Source: Nereocystis luetkeana
Lineage: Eukaryota; Sar; Phaeophyceae; Laminariales; Laminariaceae
Length of the DNA: 64,000 nucleotides
Reading direction: 5' to 3'
NCBI GenBank assembly: GCA_031213475.1
Contig: JARUPZ010000010.1
Span: 1,245,001 to 1,309,000 of the forward strand
Shown: positions 39,901 through 50,699 of the stretch, in pieces
Layout: each line of letters opens with the position of its first letter
Numbering within the stretch: position 1 is the stretch's first letter
Translations under genes and position numbers: made by a program
The notes under the pieces: generated by a model
The model's database searches: none
The model's input: only the letters and a program-made list of their open reading frames with translations
Told to the model about the DNA's origin: nothing

Positions 39901-40950
39901 AGCCACATCATACAAACATGGGCGTTGTCGATTGTCCGCATGAGTATCGTTACTTGGTATGGTCTACTCTTGGCGGTGCGCAATATCCCGGTATATGCAA
40001 CGTAATTAATTGTGAGTACGTGGGGAAAGTGGATGTGCGGGTGTTACGGCATATAAAGAATACAAACAAGCCGATTGTCCGCAATGGTGTGGTCATATCA
40101 CTATGCTTTATACAATACCATTGCCTACTTTCCTTTTAATGGTGTATTCGTTCTCCATACTTTGTACTCTTCCACGCATCATGAGTAGAAGCGGGCGGGG
40201 GATTGCTCTGCATGCTACAAGCAGGTTCCCAGATTTATGCTCAACGCAATCACGGTAACCAGACAGTGAGTCATACTGCAATCATGGCACAGAGCGCAGG
40301 GGGGGCTATGCGGAGTGTCTGCTATGAGCAGGGCGTTGAATCGCAGCCGGTTTATTCTCCCTATCCACGATAATTCATTCGACTTATGAACCGCACAAAT
40401 GGAGACGGCAGCTTTGCATATTTAGTTACAATTTTATTTTTCATCACCTTGGACCCCTCACCAGCCTCCTTCGGCGGCAGAAAGGGGTGTGATCAGGCCT
40501 CGTTATGCGCGTTTCATTTAACTTGGCATTCAATGTGTTTTACTAAGGATGTACTTCGCAGTCTACTAAACAACCTGCCGATTTTGCTCCGATTAACATC
40601 TAGACCTCGTTTCATGAGTAAGGCGCGCCCGGCTTACGCGTATCATATATATATGTTTTTAACCGTAGGCTTCCGCACTTCATACCACAAAAAAAATAAT
40701 TACATGGCGACTCTAAATATACCCGTTCTATCTTGGAATGGATTATGAATACTTTGCTGGGCTGCTGGTGTATGCTGCTGCGTAAAGTAGACGCTACACC
40801 AGAAAAAAAAATTAATTAGTGTTGTGACATAACACCTCCAGAATTACTACAATGTCGAGAGGCAGACATAGTAATTGCATAATAATAGTCAATGCCCCAA
40901 TGTAATCCTATAGCCCCCTCCCCCCCCAATGTGCCATTTTGTTTTAATTG
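36945..40950. other. AT-rich non-coding stretch with TACCTGGTA motifs
   Basis: No exon is supported in these 4 kb. The part 37300-38600 is unusually rich in the palindromic motif TACCTGGTA and its overlaps (TACCAGGTACC, TACGTACGTAC). At 39050-39067 there is a perfect 18-bp palindrome, TCGTGGAACGTTCCACGA. The region directly 5' of the esterase start (36945-37100) shows no clear TATA box. Confidence 0.5.
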
Positions 40951-40959
40951 TAGATCCTT

Positions 40960-41565
40960 CGAATTGTCATGATATTGTTATTCTCTGCGACGTCGAGGGG
41001 GGGAATCAACTGGCGTGGTTCGAGAGCCGCGGCACCAGCCGCTGTCTCTCGCTACTTATCGTGCCGCCAGCACCCGGCAGTCCCTACCCCCCCAGCCGAC
41101 TGGTCGGGCCTGTAACAAACGCTGTCTCGGACGACCGAAACCCCCGATGGCAGTAAACCATTGACATGCCCCACCCTCCAAGTAAGAGCCACGAGTCGCT
41201 ACCAATTAATCACAGATAACAATATAATTAGAATACGGCGTGGCCAGCACTATGTGGCCGCTCCTTTTCACCCACCTTCGAAAGAGGGAGGGGCGGGAGC
41301 GCAGGAGAAACCGCGAAACCGCAACAGTAGACCTGGCCTCTAGACCTACCAATCGGCAGCGAGCACTGCTGTGTTCTGCTTGTGCACCTATCACGACAAG
41401 CTAAGAGGGGGCTACGCTACGCGAATGACCGTGCTTCTCTTCTCTCTGCCTCTGGGCAACTTGAACTATAAATTTCCGCCGGTGGGGCCCATGACCAAAA
41501 CAATATAATGCCATCGGTTGTGAACACGGCAGGCATCTCACATGAACTAGGAGATACTACGCTTT
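40960..41565 (+). repeat. Direct duplication, unit 1 (R1 + R2)
   Basis: R1 (about 40960-41170, with CTGGCGTGGTTCGAGAGCCG) and R2 (about 41300-41560, with CAATCGGCAGCGAGCA and CTTGAACTATAAATTTCCG) recur in the same order and orientation in unit 2 (41568-43810). The copies differ at many positions and share no reading frame, so they are old non-coding duplicates. Confidence 0.8.
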
Positions 41566-41567
41566 GT

Positions 41568-43810
41568 TGTATACCCTTCGAGTTGTTATGGTATTGGTAT
41601 TCTCTGTGGCGTCGAGGGAGGGAGTCCACTGGCGTGGTTCGGGAGCCGCGGCGCCGGCCGCTGACTCTCGTTGCTTATAGTACCGCCAGTACACGGGAGT
41701 TCCCCCCCCCCAGCCGACTGGCCGGAGCTCTAACAAACGCAGTTTCGGACGACCTAGTACCGCCAGTACACGGGAGTTCCCCCCCCCCAGCCGACTGGCC
41801 GGAGCTCTAACAAACGCAGTTTCGGACGACCTAGTACCGCCAGTACACGGGAGTTCCCCCCCCCCAGCCGACTGGCCGGAGCTCTAACAAACGCAGTTTC
41901 GGACGACCTAGTACCGCCAGTACACGGGAGTTCCCCCCCCCCAGCCGACTGGCCGGAGCTCTAACAAACGCAGTTTCGGACGACCGAGATCCCCAATGGT
42001 CGTGAACCACTGACATACCCCAAATCCGAGGTAACGTCAATACTAGGGTGTTCGATCCCAACCAGTACCCTGCCCTGGCTGCCTCTGCCCTATCTTTCCC
42101 ATCCCTGCTAATTTACAGGAGGCGATACCCCCGTCCCCCAGGTTATTGCGGGTGTACGTCTTGGAAGGCTCTGAGGACTTCCATCTGCCTTCTCTATGGA
42201 TCCCCCTCTGCGGCACCCCCCCCCCCCGCCGCTAGCGTAGTGGTTGGGCCGATACGGAATGGGTGGAGGCCGACTTCGCTGAGATCTTCTCCTGCTTCCG
42301 CAACCTCCGTGTTTCCCCCCAACTCTGGCCTCATTACCGTACCGATACGACGTCAGAGGGGGTGCTTTCTTGCAACGTCCGATATCCAGACAACACCTCG
42401 AACATGACAGCGACGGCACCGCCGCCTGCTTTTACCCCGGAACGCGCCCCGAAGGCGTCGCCGCGTGTTTCGCACGATAACCGACCCTTGCTGAGCTTGG
42501 TCGCGTATTTGGCCTCAAGACAGAACCTCGATGCTGGTAGCCTGATGCCACTGCAGCGAGATCAGCCGCCGCTCCGCCGCAAATAACGCTATGTCCCCGC
42601 TCGTCAAACAATCTTCCGGGTGGTACTACTCCGGGCGGAGAGGCGAATGTTTCGCCAGACCTCACCATACAAACATAGACCAATCAATGCCAACGACAGC
42701 AAAAGGATTCGGCCACGCTGGCCCCACGAGAAGGCCGGGCCCTGTCCTCCCAACAACGTGTCCCACGAAATAGGGCGATCAATTATTTTTTGTGGTACCG
42801 CCTGTGACGTGCGACCGTGCCACCCCTTTTAAAGCGCGTTTAACAGGCGGCGGCAACTCGGGCAACTTGATTTGCAAGTTTACGCGGTGGGAGTGTAACG
42901 CGGCTGATAGTTTACTTGCAAGAGTACCGGCTTGATTTTCCCTCCGATGCGCACCGTGCTACGAATTCAAGCAGCGCCAGGGTCTTATCCGTACCGGAGG
43001 CTGACGTGTCACAATACGGAGCCTCTCTTATCGACCCCCTCAAAGCGGTCCAAGACCGGAAACCTGACGTAAAAGCTCGGGGAGACGACAACGCAACCGA
43101 CTGGCGGATGCGCTTGCTGCAGCCCTCCTGAGCGTATATCTCGACGCCCGGCGGCCCGAAAACCTGTCGGCGCTGAGCAACATGGGGCCGGGACGCGCGG
43201 AGGTTAACGTCGATAGCCTCCTGCTTCTATCGTGATATACCGTCGGCAATGGGGGGTTCTACGTCCGTGATGTAGAACGCGTCGAAACAGTATCCGCTGC
43301 CTAGTACTGCCAGGCACCCCAAGAGACGCACGAGTGCCCACGGTCGGGGCTCGCTACACCCCCTACACTTGGAGACCCAGTGCAATGCGGATGGGTTGCC
43401 CCCCCGCATGAAGATGGTTTCTCGCGCGTGACCAGGCAGTATTTTCTACTCGGTAACAAATATCCACGCTGTCACGGCCATGCCCAGCAACTCGAGCACA
43501 TTAATCGACAGGTCGTTCCAACCACTAACCTTCTCGCGCAGGCGAGCGCGAACCAACCACAACAACAACAGTAGACCTAGCCTCTAGGCCTATGAATCGG
43601 CAGCGAGCAGGGCCGTGTTCTCCTTGTGCACCTGTCACGAGAAGCTAGGAGGGGGCTACGCGACGCGTGTGGCTGTTCTTCTCTCCTCTCTGCCTCTGGG
43701 GAACTTGAACTATAAATTTCCGTTGGTAGAGCCCATGAAGTAAAGGATAAATTCGGTCGGTTGTGAACGAAACATGCATCTCACGTGAACTTAAAGATAC
43801 TACGCTTTTC
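41568..43810 (+). repeat. Direct duplication, unit 2, expanded and interrupted
   Basis: R1' (41568-42020) and R2' (43540-43810) repeat unit 1. They are separated by about 1.5 kb of GC-rich sequence that is absent from unit 1. Inside R1', one segment is amplified into the 77-bp array. The 1.5-kb part has medium ORFs on both strands (for example 42263-42586 plus) that match no family I know. They could be an inserted relic element or chance. Confidence 0.7.
41681..41988 (+). repeat. 77-bp tandem repeat, four copies
   Basis: Copies start at 41681, 41758, 41835 and 41912, exactly 77 bases apart and almost identical. Each contains TACCGCCAGTACACGGGAGT, a C10 run and CAAACGCAGTTTCGGACGAC. The diverged R1 unit at about 41070-41147 has a single copy, so amplification followed the larger duplication. 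Near-identity implies recent expansion or homogenisation. Confidence 0.95.
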
Positions 43811-44954
43811 ATTTGGCATTGCTCTCAACCGTAATATCTACATGACCACACGGAGGAGGGGAACACTTATGTTATTACAATTCTGGCGTGCGCAAGGTGG
43901 TTCGAGAGATATGGGCATTACTTCGTATGTATGTGCCACTGTACACCAGGTAGGTGAGTTCCTTGATATACATCCACCATTCTCCTCTTGTGGCTGTGTC
44001 CTCTTGGCCAGCGGACGAAAGGGAAAGTAAATACAGACAATTAATGAAAAATAAAAAGTTCTTTACCCAAGCAAGTCGGCGTCAGATTCGACGAGGCCTT
44101 CTACGATAGAGGTATCGCACGTGACAAAAAAAGCGTTTCTGAGCCGCCACGGCACCGTTCACGGACGACAGTCGAAGGATGAGTACGTATTTTGTGCTCT
44201 ACATTGTTTGACATAACGCCTACATACACGTACGAGATGCCTGGGGTATCAGTCGTATTCATGCGTTTGTCCCCATTGCGTTCCGCAGTAGATATATTGG
44301 CAGGACATAGGAGCTTCAGAAATTTTGTTGTGAACCTCTATCGGGGAACGCCTCTGATGTGCTGTACGCTATCCAGCACATCAAACGTATCAGAGACAGG
44401 TGGCACACAGGCCCAGGTCTGCGCTGATTATTGTAAATATACCTTGCTACTATCGTAGCCTGTTGAACACAGGACGATTGTTGTTGACGGTGCCGGCTGT
44501 ACGCTGGAAAGGTAAGACATGATGTGAAGATAGGAGAGGGCAAGAAAAACGTTCGCATAACGGACTTCGGCCCACTCAGCCAGTGGCACGCTTTGTAGTG
44601 GAATGAACCGACCTAAAGGACCGTTTCTTGGTGGTTGCTCGTGGAAGCCTAGCGCCTTCGCGCCAATTAATTGCTTTATTCCGACTTACGATCGATAGTC
44701 CTCTTCTCGTTACTTACGAAATAGGAGTGCGTGTGCACGTGGTGATGCTCTATCAAAATGGCTGATCTGGTGTTTGTTGTCGCCGCCTGTGTACTGTCAT
44801 TATTCCTCTAGCTGTACAACTCCCCCTCCATGAAAGTCACATCGCCTGCACATCGCGCAAATAGAAATAGTTTTGTTATGTTTGGAAATCCTTTGTTTTG
44901 CTGGGAAATCCTTCCCGAGGGTATTACTACAGTAGTATTACGGTATGTTGCGCT
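43811..44954. other. Stretch without recognised features
   Basis: I see no supported exon here. A CTACGATAGAGGTATCGCAC end of the family 2 element lies at about 44102, without a recognisable partner end. The remaining short ORFs look random. Confidence 0.4.
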
Positions 44955-45672
44955 GCCGCTGATCATTCAATGTATGTATTGGTCTGAGTGAGGCCTCCTG
45001 CCCCGAAGCAGGGGGGCCTCGCACCGGGATGAACTCCGCGCTTGGTGCGTTCTCAGCGCGACACCAATCCCTGGGGCTGCAAGGATGAAACAGTAAGACC
45101 TACTCAGCTGGTAGGGTGGGCAGGAAAGTCTGTATTTTTCCTGTGCCTAATACCCTGGTCTGGCAGGGGAGCTCACCTTCAACAAAGTGATCGACTCCGG
45201 CGCTCATGTTCATAGTTGACCCCACCAAATCCCGACCCCTCATGTTGTGCCTAATTTGAGTTCATCTGATTGGGTGACAATTTTACAACAATAGTATTCG
45301 TTTACGATGCCGCTGATCATTCAATGTAGTATTGGGTTAAATGAGGCCTCCTCTCCCAGTCTGTGGTCCTACCCAAACTTCCTTGCATTCTTTGATTTAT
45401 AATTGATCATCTACCGGGCGCTGCGTTGTCTCACCCCAACTTGTGTTGCTACGTACCAGGGTACTAGTGTACTACAGCTGTACTTCTGCGCTGAACTTCT
45501 GCATTTTCCTGTGGCTATTGCTCCGTTCTGGCAGGGGAGCTAGCCTTCAACAGAGTGATCGACTCGGGCATACATATTCTTACTTGATCCCACCAAATTC
45601 TGACGACTCATTTCGTGCCAAAAATGAGTTTATCCGATTGTGTGACCATTTTACTAGTTCGTGTTTTTGCTT
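44955..45672 (+). repeat. 354-bp direct duplication (two diverged copies)
   Basis: Copy 1 begins at 44955 and copy 2 at 45309, both with GCCGCTGATCATTCAATGTA. They also share TCTGGCAGGGGAGCT, AGTGATCGACTC and a block ending in GACAATTTTAC/GACCATTTTAC. The middle parts differ. Copy 1 carries a strong hairpin at about 44991-45023 (GAGGCCTCCTGC paired with GCAGGGGGGCCTC) that copy 2 lacks on its 3' arm. Confidence 0.8.
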
Positions 45673-45984
45673 GGGCTGTTTCCTATGCGGCTCAAATATT
45701 TAGGCTTCAGTTGTATGCCCGATCGCATGTTTAGCTGCGAACTGCGGAAATCGAAACAGTAGTCAGTGATTGTGCGTGCAGAAATTCAAGGAAACGCCGA
45801 TACCAACTGCCGTTGTTGTGGTCTGGCGCCGCGAAGAGACACTCTGGGTGCGCTGTACTGCGCCTAGGACCCAAGCGTCCGAGCCTACGTTGACAGTCTA
45901 TGGTTTTGCGGCGAACAGAGGTGCCGAGTGCGCTAGAGTCAACTTGTCGTTATACTTTGTATTTCAAAATGTTACCTAGTGTAG

Positions 45985-46039
<55 letters not shown>

Positions 46040-46077
46040 GCTGCCGCTGCTGCTGCTACTGCTGCTGCTGCTGATGC
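45985..46077 (+). repeat. (GCT)n microsatellite
   Basis: About thirty GCT units with a few CCG and ACT interruptions. It lies in an ORF-like stretch (45900-46139), but I see no independent evidence that it is translated. Confidence 0.95.
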
Positions 46078-46509
46078 AGTCTATGAGTACGTATCCATGT
46101 AGAGGAGTGCGCGCCGAGTACCCTTCTCTCGGTCTTTAGGCCCGAGCCCACGGCAGCCGATTGTAATCTGGCCACGGCGAAACGATCCGCCCACCGACCG
46201 CGCGTCGAGCGCGAAGCAAAATGTCGCTACACAGTTGTGTACCATCCAAATCTTCGATTGTTTTGCTGCTGCTTGCTGTCGTGGGTAACAGCTCGAGTTT
46301 GGAAACCATGGCATTTTCCTATTTGAAATCTGATGACCCAAGTCGTCGGATTTGTTTGTCAAACTACGACGAGTTGGGCTATTGATTCTCAAGTCGAAAA
46401 AAGTCCGATCAGATCTTGAATATATAGACTCCATAAGAAGCGGCTTTCAATTTCGGGATCGGAAAAAACAAATACTGCGCTCGATATCAAACCACATAGT
46501 AGGAAGCAG

Positions 46510-46790
46510 CCTTTAGGCCAAGTACTATGGGAGTTTTTTTCTAAGCTTTCAGAACTAACTGGGTTTTGAGGCCAAATATAGGCGTTTGACTCGGCGGGAC
46601 AAGACTCCTCAGAGTGCTCCCCGGAAGTCCCAAGAGCTTGAAGGAGCAGTCTTCCGATCCTCTAAAATCCTACTCTGTAGGTTAGGTTTTGGAGCAGCAA
46701 CCCAGTTTCCGTGTAGAGTCTCAAAAAAGGCTCTTCGTCAGGACGGGGGCCATAAGAAATTTGTCTTTGTAGATTTTTTTCCTGAAAGAA
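46510..46790 (+). repeat. Third copy of the palindrome-arm sequence
   Basis: The beginning (ATGGGAGTTTTTTTCTAAGC, then CAGAACTAACTGGGTTTTG) matches the start of the right arm of the palindrome that follows, in the same orientation. It is strongly diverged further in. A fourth, weaker copy may lie at about 48170-48350. Confidence 0.45.
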
Positions 46791-46794
46791 AAAT

Positions 46795-47240
46795 CATGAT
46801 ATCCTCCAGAACTGGAAGCAAACGTGGACGAACAGTCCTACCACGACTCTGGAGAAACGGAAATAAATGGGCTCTATTAATAATAGAAAGCTATCGGAAA
46901 ACGAAGGGGAGCATCCTGAGGAGCGGTGTTTTTGACAGTCCCGTCGCGTAAATAGCGGGCTTTCAACCAAAATCCCAGTTCTAAGAGCCCTAAACAAACT
47001 CCCATACTACCGCAGTCATCAAAGAATATGGGAATGTTTTTTCAGGGCTCTCTCAGAACTGGATTTGTTTACGAAAACTAACGATATCCTCGACGGCACT
47101 GTCAAAACCAACAATAGATTCCTAAGGATGCTTTATTAGTTTTCCGAGGGCTTTCTTGAACAATTATTTGTTTCTCCAGAGTGGTAGTTAGGGCTGTTCG
47201 TCCACATTTATTTATAGTTCTGAGGACATTGTGATGATAC
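46795..47240. repeat. Large imperfect palindrome, two ~215-bp arms
   Basis: The arms 46795-47010 and 47025-47240 are inverted copies around a centre near 47014. Matched landmarks are GTGGACGAACAG (46825) with CTGTTCGTCCAC (47194), and ACTCTGGAGAAAC (46846) with GTTTCTCCAGAGT (47170). The RNA of either strand could fold into a hairpin of about 200 bp. A foldback transposon or a small-RNA precursor locus are both possible. Confidence 0.75.
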
Positions 47241-47245
47241 TTATT

Positions 47246-48970
47246 TGTATGAGCTTGAAAGCCCGGTAATTACCTAGGTTTAGGTACTGGGATCGTATTT
47301 GTAGTAAGTACTTGGAAGGCGCATGTTAGGTGGAAAACCAGGGGGTCCGGAAAGACACGAGCGTGGTCTCAGTCTCCTTCGTACACGAAATAAATTAATC
47401 TGCTCTTCTATCTCTAGGCAAGCAACACACTTGAGTACCAATGAGTACCGGCTTAATAGGCAGACCTGCCCAGGGATACAAAGTGTCCCGCTGTCGTTGA
47501 TTTGAACAAGCGGCGTCGGCGGCAGGACAGAATACCGTCGACACCACTTGTTAGGGTATTAGTCCGTTGGGCTAAAGGTGAAAGGTTAACCAATCCCCTA
47601 CCCAATCTAAGCCTCATAACAACATCATGATTCGTCATAAAAAATCTTCACAGATTCAATATTTCTGGACCCAGGTCTTAGCAAACAAACAGACAAATCG
47701 GAAAAATGGGAACGAAGCCTAAAATGAGAACCAAGCCGTATCTCCAGAACCATGAGGTGTATCAGAGAACCAAAATGATCCTGCGAAACCCCTTGGCCAG
47801 CCCTGTGAGAGGAGCTCGTCAGAACGGTCATGCTCCATCTCGTGCCTTCGGGTGGGCGCAAAAAGCGATATACGCTGGCTCTATTGTGATTTCTCTAGAT
47901 GCTGGCTACCGCGGCGATGCCGAGGACTTCCAGCCTGAGCGACAGCTCATTCGAAGGCTGCTGTACAGCCCCACAGGACTGTCAACTTTTTTTCTTGGAG
48001 TTGTACACAATTGGTTTGCTTTCTAAAAAAAACCGTCCGTTCCCATTTTTTGTTTCGTTCTCATTTTTCCGTTTTGTCTGTTAACAGCCAAATGTTTACC
48101 CTCTAGAAAAACCAATTGGCTACAGTACTTAAAAAATGAAACTAATTATAGGACTCGGAATAAAAACGGAAAAGTGTTCCTCAAACCTCTCGGAAAAACT
48201 CCGGGAAGCATTGTGAAGAATCCACCGGTGTTTTCGGCTGTCCGGCCGAGTGAGACGCGTGTATTCGACATCGAAACTCAGTTCCTGGAGCCCAGAAGTA
48301 AGTTCCCTCGACAGAACGGTTGGTTGCATTTAGTAAACCTCAGTTCCTAAAGGCCATAAAATGTTTCCCGTAATAATAGTAGAGTAGTAGTAGGGAAAAT
48401 TTGTTAGGTAGTAGTGACATCCTTCATCTCCTCGCTCGTGCTGGGAAACGCCAACTTGATTGAAACCGGCGTGCCTGCCATTTCCAGGTGGACCTTGTAA
48501 ACTCAAACGGGCGCATTCATTTGTTTTTGTTCACTACTAATAGCCTATCGCTGGAAAGGTGAAACGTCTGTAAGACCGATGTCGTCTTTCTTTGTTGTTA
48601 AGTTTGTCCACTTTATTTACCGATATCGAAGTCACGAAGAATAAATGTTCATACGAAGGCATGATGTGCGTATGTACTGCTGCGTACCCCACGAAGTCAC
48701 ACTGAACAAAAAAAAACTTTAAAGAAAGTTGAACAGCACTGCTTAACCATACGCTCTAACGACTGAGGTTTCCAAGCCAAATCTTTAAAGCGTTATTATT
48801 TAGTGTTGAAATCGAAAAACGGATGAAGTACCTCTTCTTCTACTCATACTACCACTTTTTTATCTGTACCATACACAGGTATTCCGAAGTAAGTGTTGTT
48901 TATTGGTAGTCGACCCTGAACAAATCCCGGCTATGCCCCGACCATGACCCCGACAGGTGTAATACTCCAC
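47246..48970. other. Stretch without a recognised gene
   Basis: The longest open frame, 47706-48026 (plus), matches no family I know and lacks splice or start support. A faint palindrome-arm relic lies near 48170-48350. Nothing else is recognisable. Confidence 0.4.
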
Positions 48971-48974
48971 GGTG

Positions 48975-49345
48975 GCTGATGCTGCACCTGTTCCCGCGCA
49001 GATGGACGCGTTGAATCGGGTCGGAGTTGCAGGTGAAAAGGGCGATGTAGATGACGACGCTGATCTGACACACGAGGCTTATGAAGCTGATGTAACTGAC
49101 GAAGTTAATACAGTTTGTTGGCGAATTTTATGAAGCTGATAAATCCGATTTCAAAAGCTGATGGTTAACCCTTTTAGAACCGCAGTCCCGATTTGGGGAC
49201 AAACTACCTAAAAATAGAGTGGATTGTCCACAAAATGAGACTGCAGTTCTAAAAGGGTTAAAGTAGATAAGTCGTGCTTGCACCAAAGTCATAGCTGTAG
49301 GTGATTCGGAGAAGAAGTCGGTAACGGAGTCGTTCGCGTAGTGGT
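48975..49345 (+). pseudogene. Relic of an acidic-repeat coding sequence, plus copy
   Basis: One frame reads acidic residues such as GDVDDDADLTHEAYEADVTD, from repeats of the type GAAGCTGATGTAACTGAC. It breaks at a TGA about 49133 and is interrupted by a transposon at 49165-49261. A related sequence lies inverted at 50420-50660. The function is unknown. It could be a decayed acidic low-complexity protein or simply a degenerate GAT/GAA repeat. Confidence 0.35.
49165..49261. mobile_element. piggyBac-like MITE, TTAA target duplication
   Basis: The 89-bp element 49169-49257 is flanked on both sides by TTAA. Its termini CCCTTTTAGAACCGCAGTC and GACTGCAGTTCTAAAAGGG are inverse with one mismatch. The inverted match continues into the interior (TTGGGGACAA against TTGTCCACAA), so it is nearly a full palindrome. 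TTAA targets and CCC-starting ends are the hallmark of piggyBac elements. No transposase is present. Confidence 0.85.
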
Positions 49346-50419
49346 GCTTCAGGCTGCCGTCTCCTAGTTGATGTTTTTCACAACTCGGATAACGTAAACT
49401 TTATATTTTTCAGGATTACGTTACCACATTGGCACCTGATCTATGTATATTATGGTAGCACAATGTAGTGTTGGTACGTTACGATATTGTCCCGTGAGTG
49501 CCTAACACCACTTACTAAGATTATTAATAGTGTGTTAGATATGGATTCCGTTCTGGCAACAACAGTAAAGGTATACTCTGTTGTAGTCTGTGGCTCATTG
49601 CGAGTAACATAAGGTTGGGGTGTCAGCCGGTTCGCTACTCTCATCGTATCACACGTGAGGAAAACAACGTGCATGTTCGTCTAAACACAAGCTTATTATC
49701 AATGTGTTCGCTCGAAGGTACATCATGAAGGAGCACAAGCAATCAAGATACCGTACATTCACATCGTCAACAATACGTTACTGCTGTGTTAACTTGTACG
49801 TGCGAGTATGCGGATTAAGCTGTAACAGCCAAGATATGGTTACTTCAAAGGGCATTCTGGCGTTGTAGACGAAAGAGTACTGGCGTGTTTTCCTCGAATG
49901 AACGAGGCTTATATATGTGGATACTCCTCCTGAATATCCCCTCTTTTGGGGTTTGAAGATAAGCAGGCGTTTTACCGGAGATGCTATGTTCGCCTCCCCT
50001 CCCGAGGATATTGTTGTAGTTGTCCCTACGTGCGAGGGGGTCTGTTTGAATCCATTGAAGACCGGCTGTTGCGTTACTCCTCGCTTCCGGTTCAAGTGCG
50101 ACACTGGTAACATGCGTTCTGCACACAAGAGTCCAAAGCTGTAACATAACAACATCAGGTTACAGTAATGATAGGTAGGTCCGACCGTAACACCGGTATC
50201 ACATGTCACGCACCCAAGGGCTACAAACGGTGACATAGCAACATTGTGTTGCACCACTCACAAGCCCAACCGCGACGGAGTAACTAACGTAGTGTGACGT
50301 CCATCATATATCGTAGTCATTTTTGGTAACGTGCTAACGTAAACGTTACAGTCAGGTCGTCATCGCGAGTAGCGTGCCAACGTAGTGCTGCAAACACCTC
50401 GGCATGTTTGCAACGTCCT

Positions 50420-50660
50420 AGGATAGTGCTTCGGCAGCTCCTTCAGGTTCTTCAGCCCCATCAGCCTCACCAACCACATCGGATTCTTCAGATCCTTTAG
50501 CTTCACCAACTATTTGTTCGTCAGTGTTGTCTTCTACAGCATTAAGCTTCATCACCTACATCATTTAATTTCATCGACTCCAATTTCTCCATCGGATTCA
50601 TCAACTACATCAACTTCAGCTTTAGTACGAGCATAATCGGTCCCGTAGCCATGGCTGGAG
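50420..50660 (-). pseudogene. Relic of an acidic-repeat coding sequence, minus copy
   Basis: On the minus strand the frame gives acidic stretches such as AEVDVVDESDGEIGVDEIK, then, after a frame change, SEESDVVGEADGAEEPEGAA before a stop near 50420. It resembles the plus-strand relic at 48975-49345 in inverted orientation, with about 1.1 kb between. The frame is broken, so no current protein is expected. Confidence 0.35.
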
Positions 50661-50699
50661 CACTGAGTGTATTCGTGGCGGGTGGCTGATATTACACGG

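Noticed and set aside
42048-43131. Several ORFs in the GC-rich block as a transposase or polymerase
   Set aside because: No catalytic motif of any transposase, integrase or reverse transcriptase is visible, and frames compete on both strands.
41300-43810. R2 and R2' as LTRs of a retrotransposon
   Set aside because: They are direct repeats about 2 kb apart, but R1 outside them is duplicated as well. I see no primer-binding site, polypurine tract or recognisable polymerase.
48733-48790. tRNA-like sequence on the minus strand (CAGTCGTTAGAGC)
   Set aside because: Only the D-arm resembles a tRNA. No anticodon arm, T-arm or acceptor stem could be paired.
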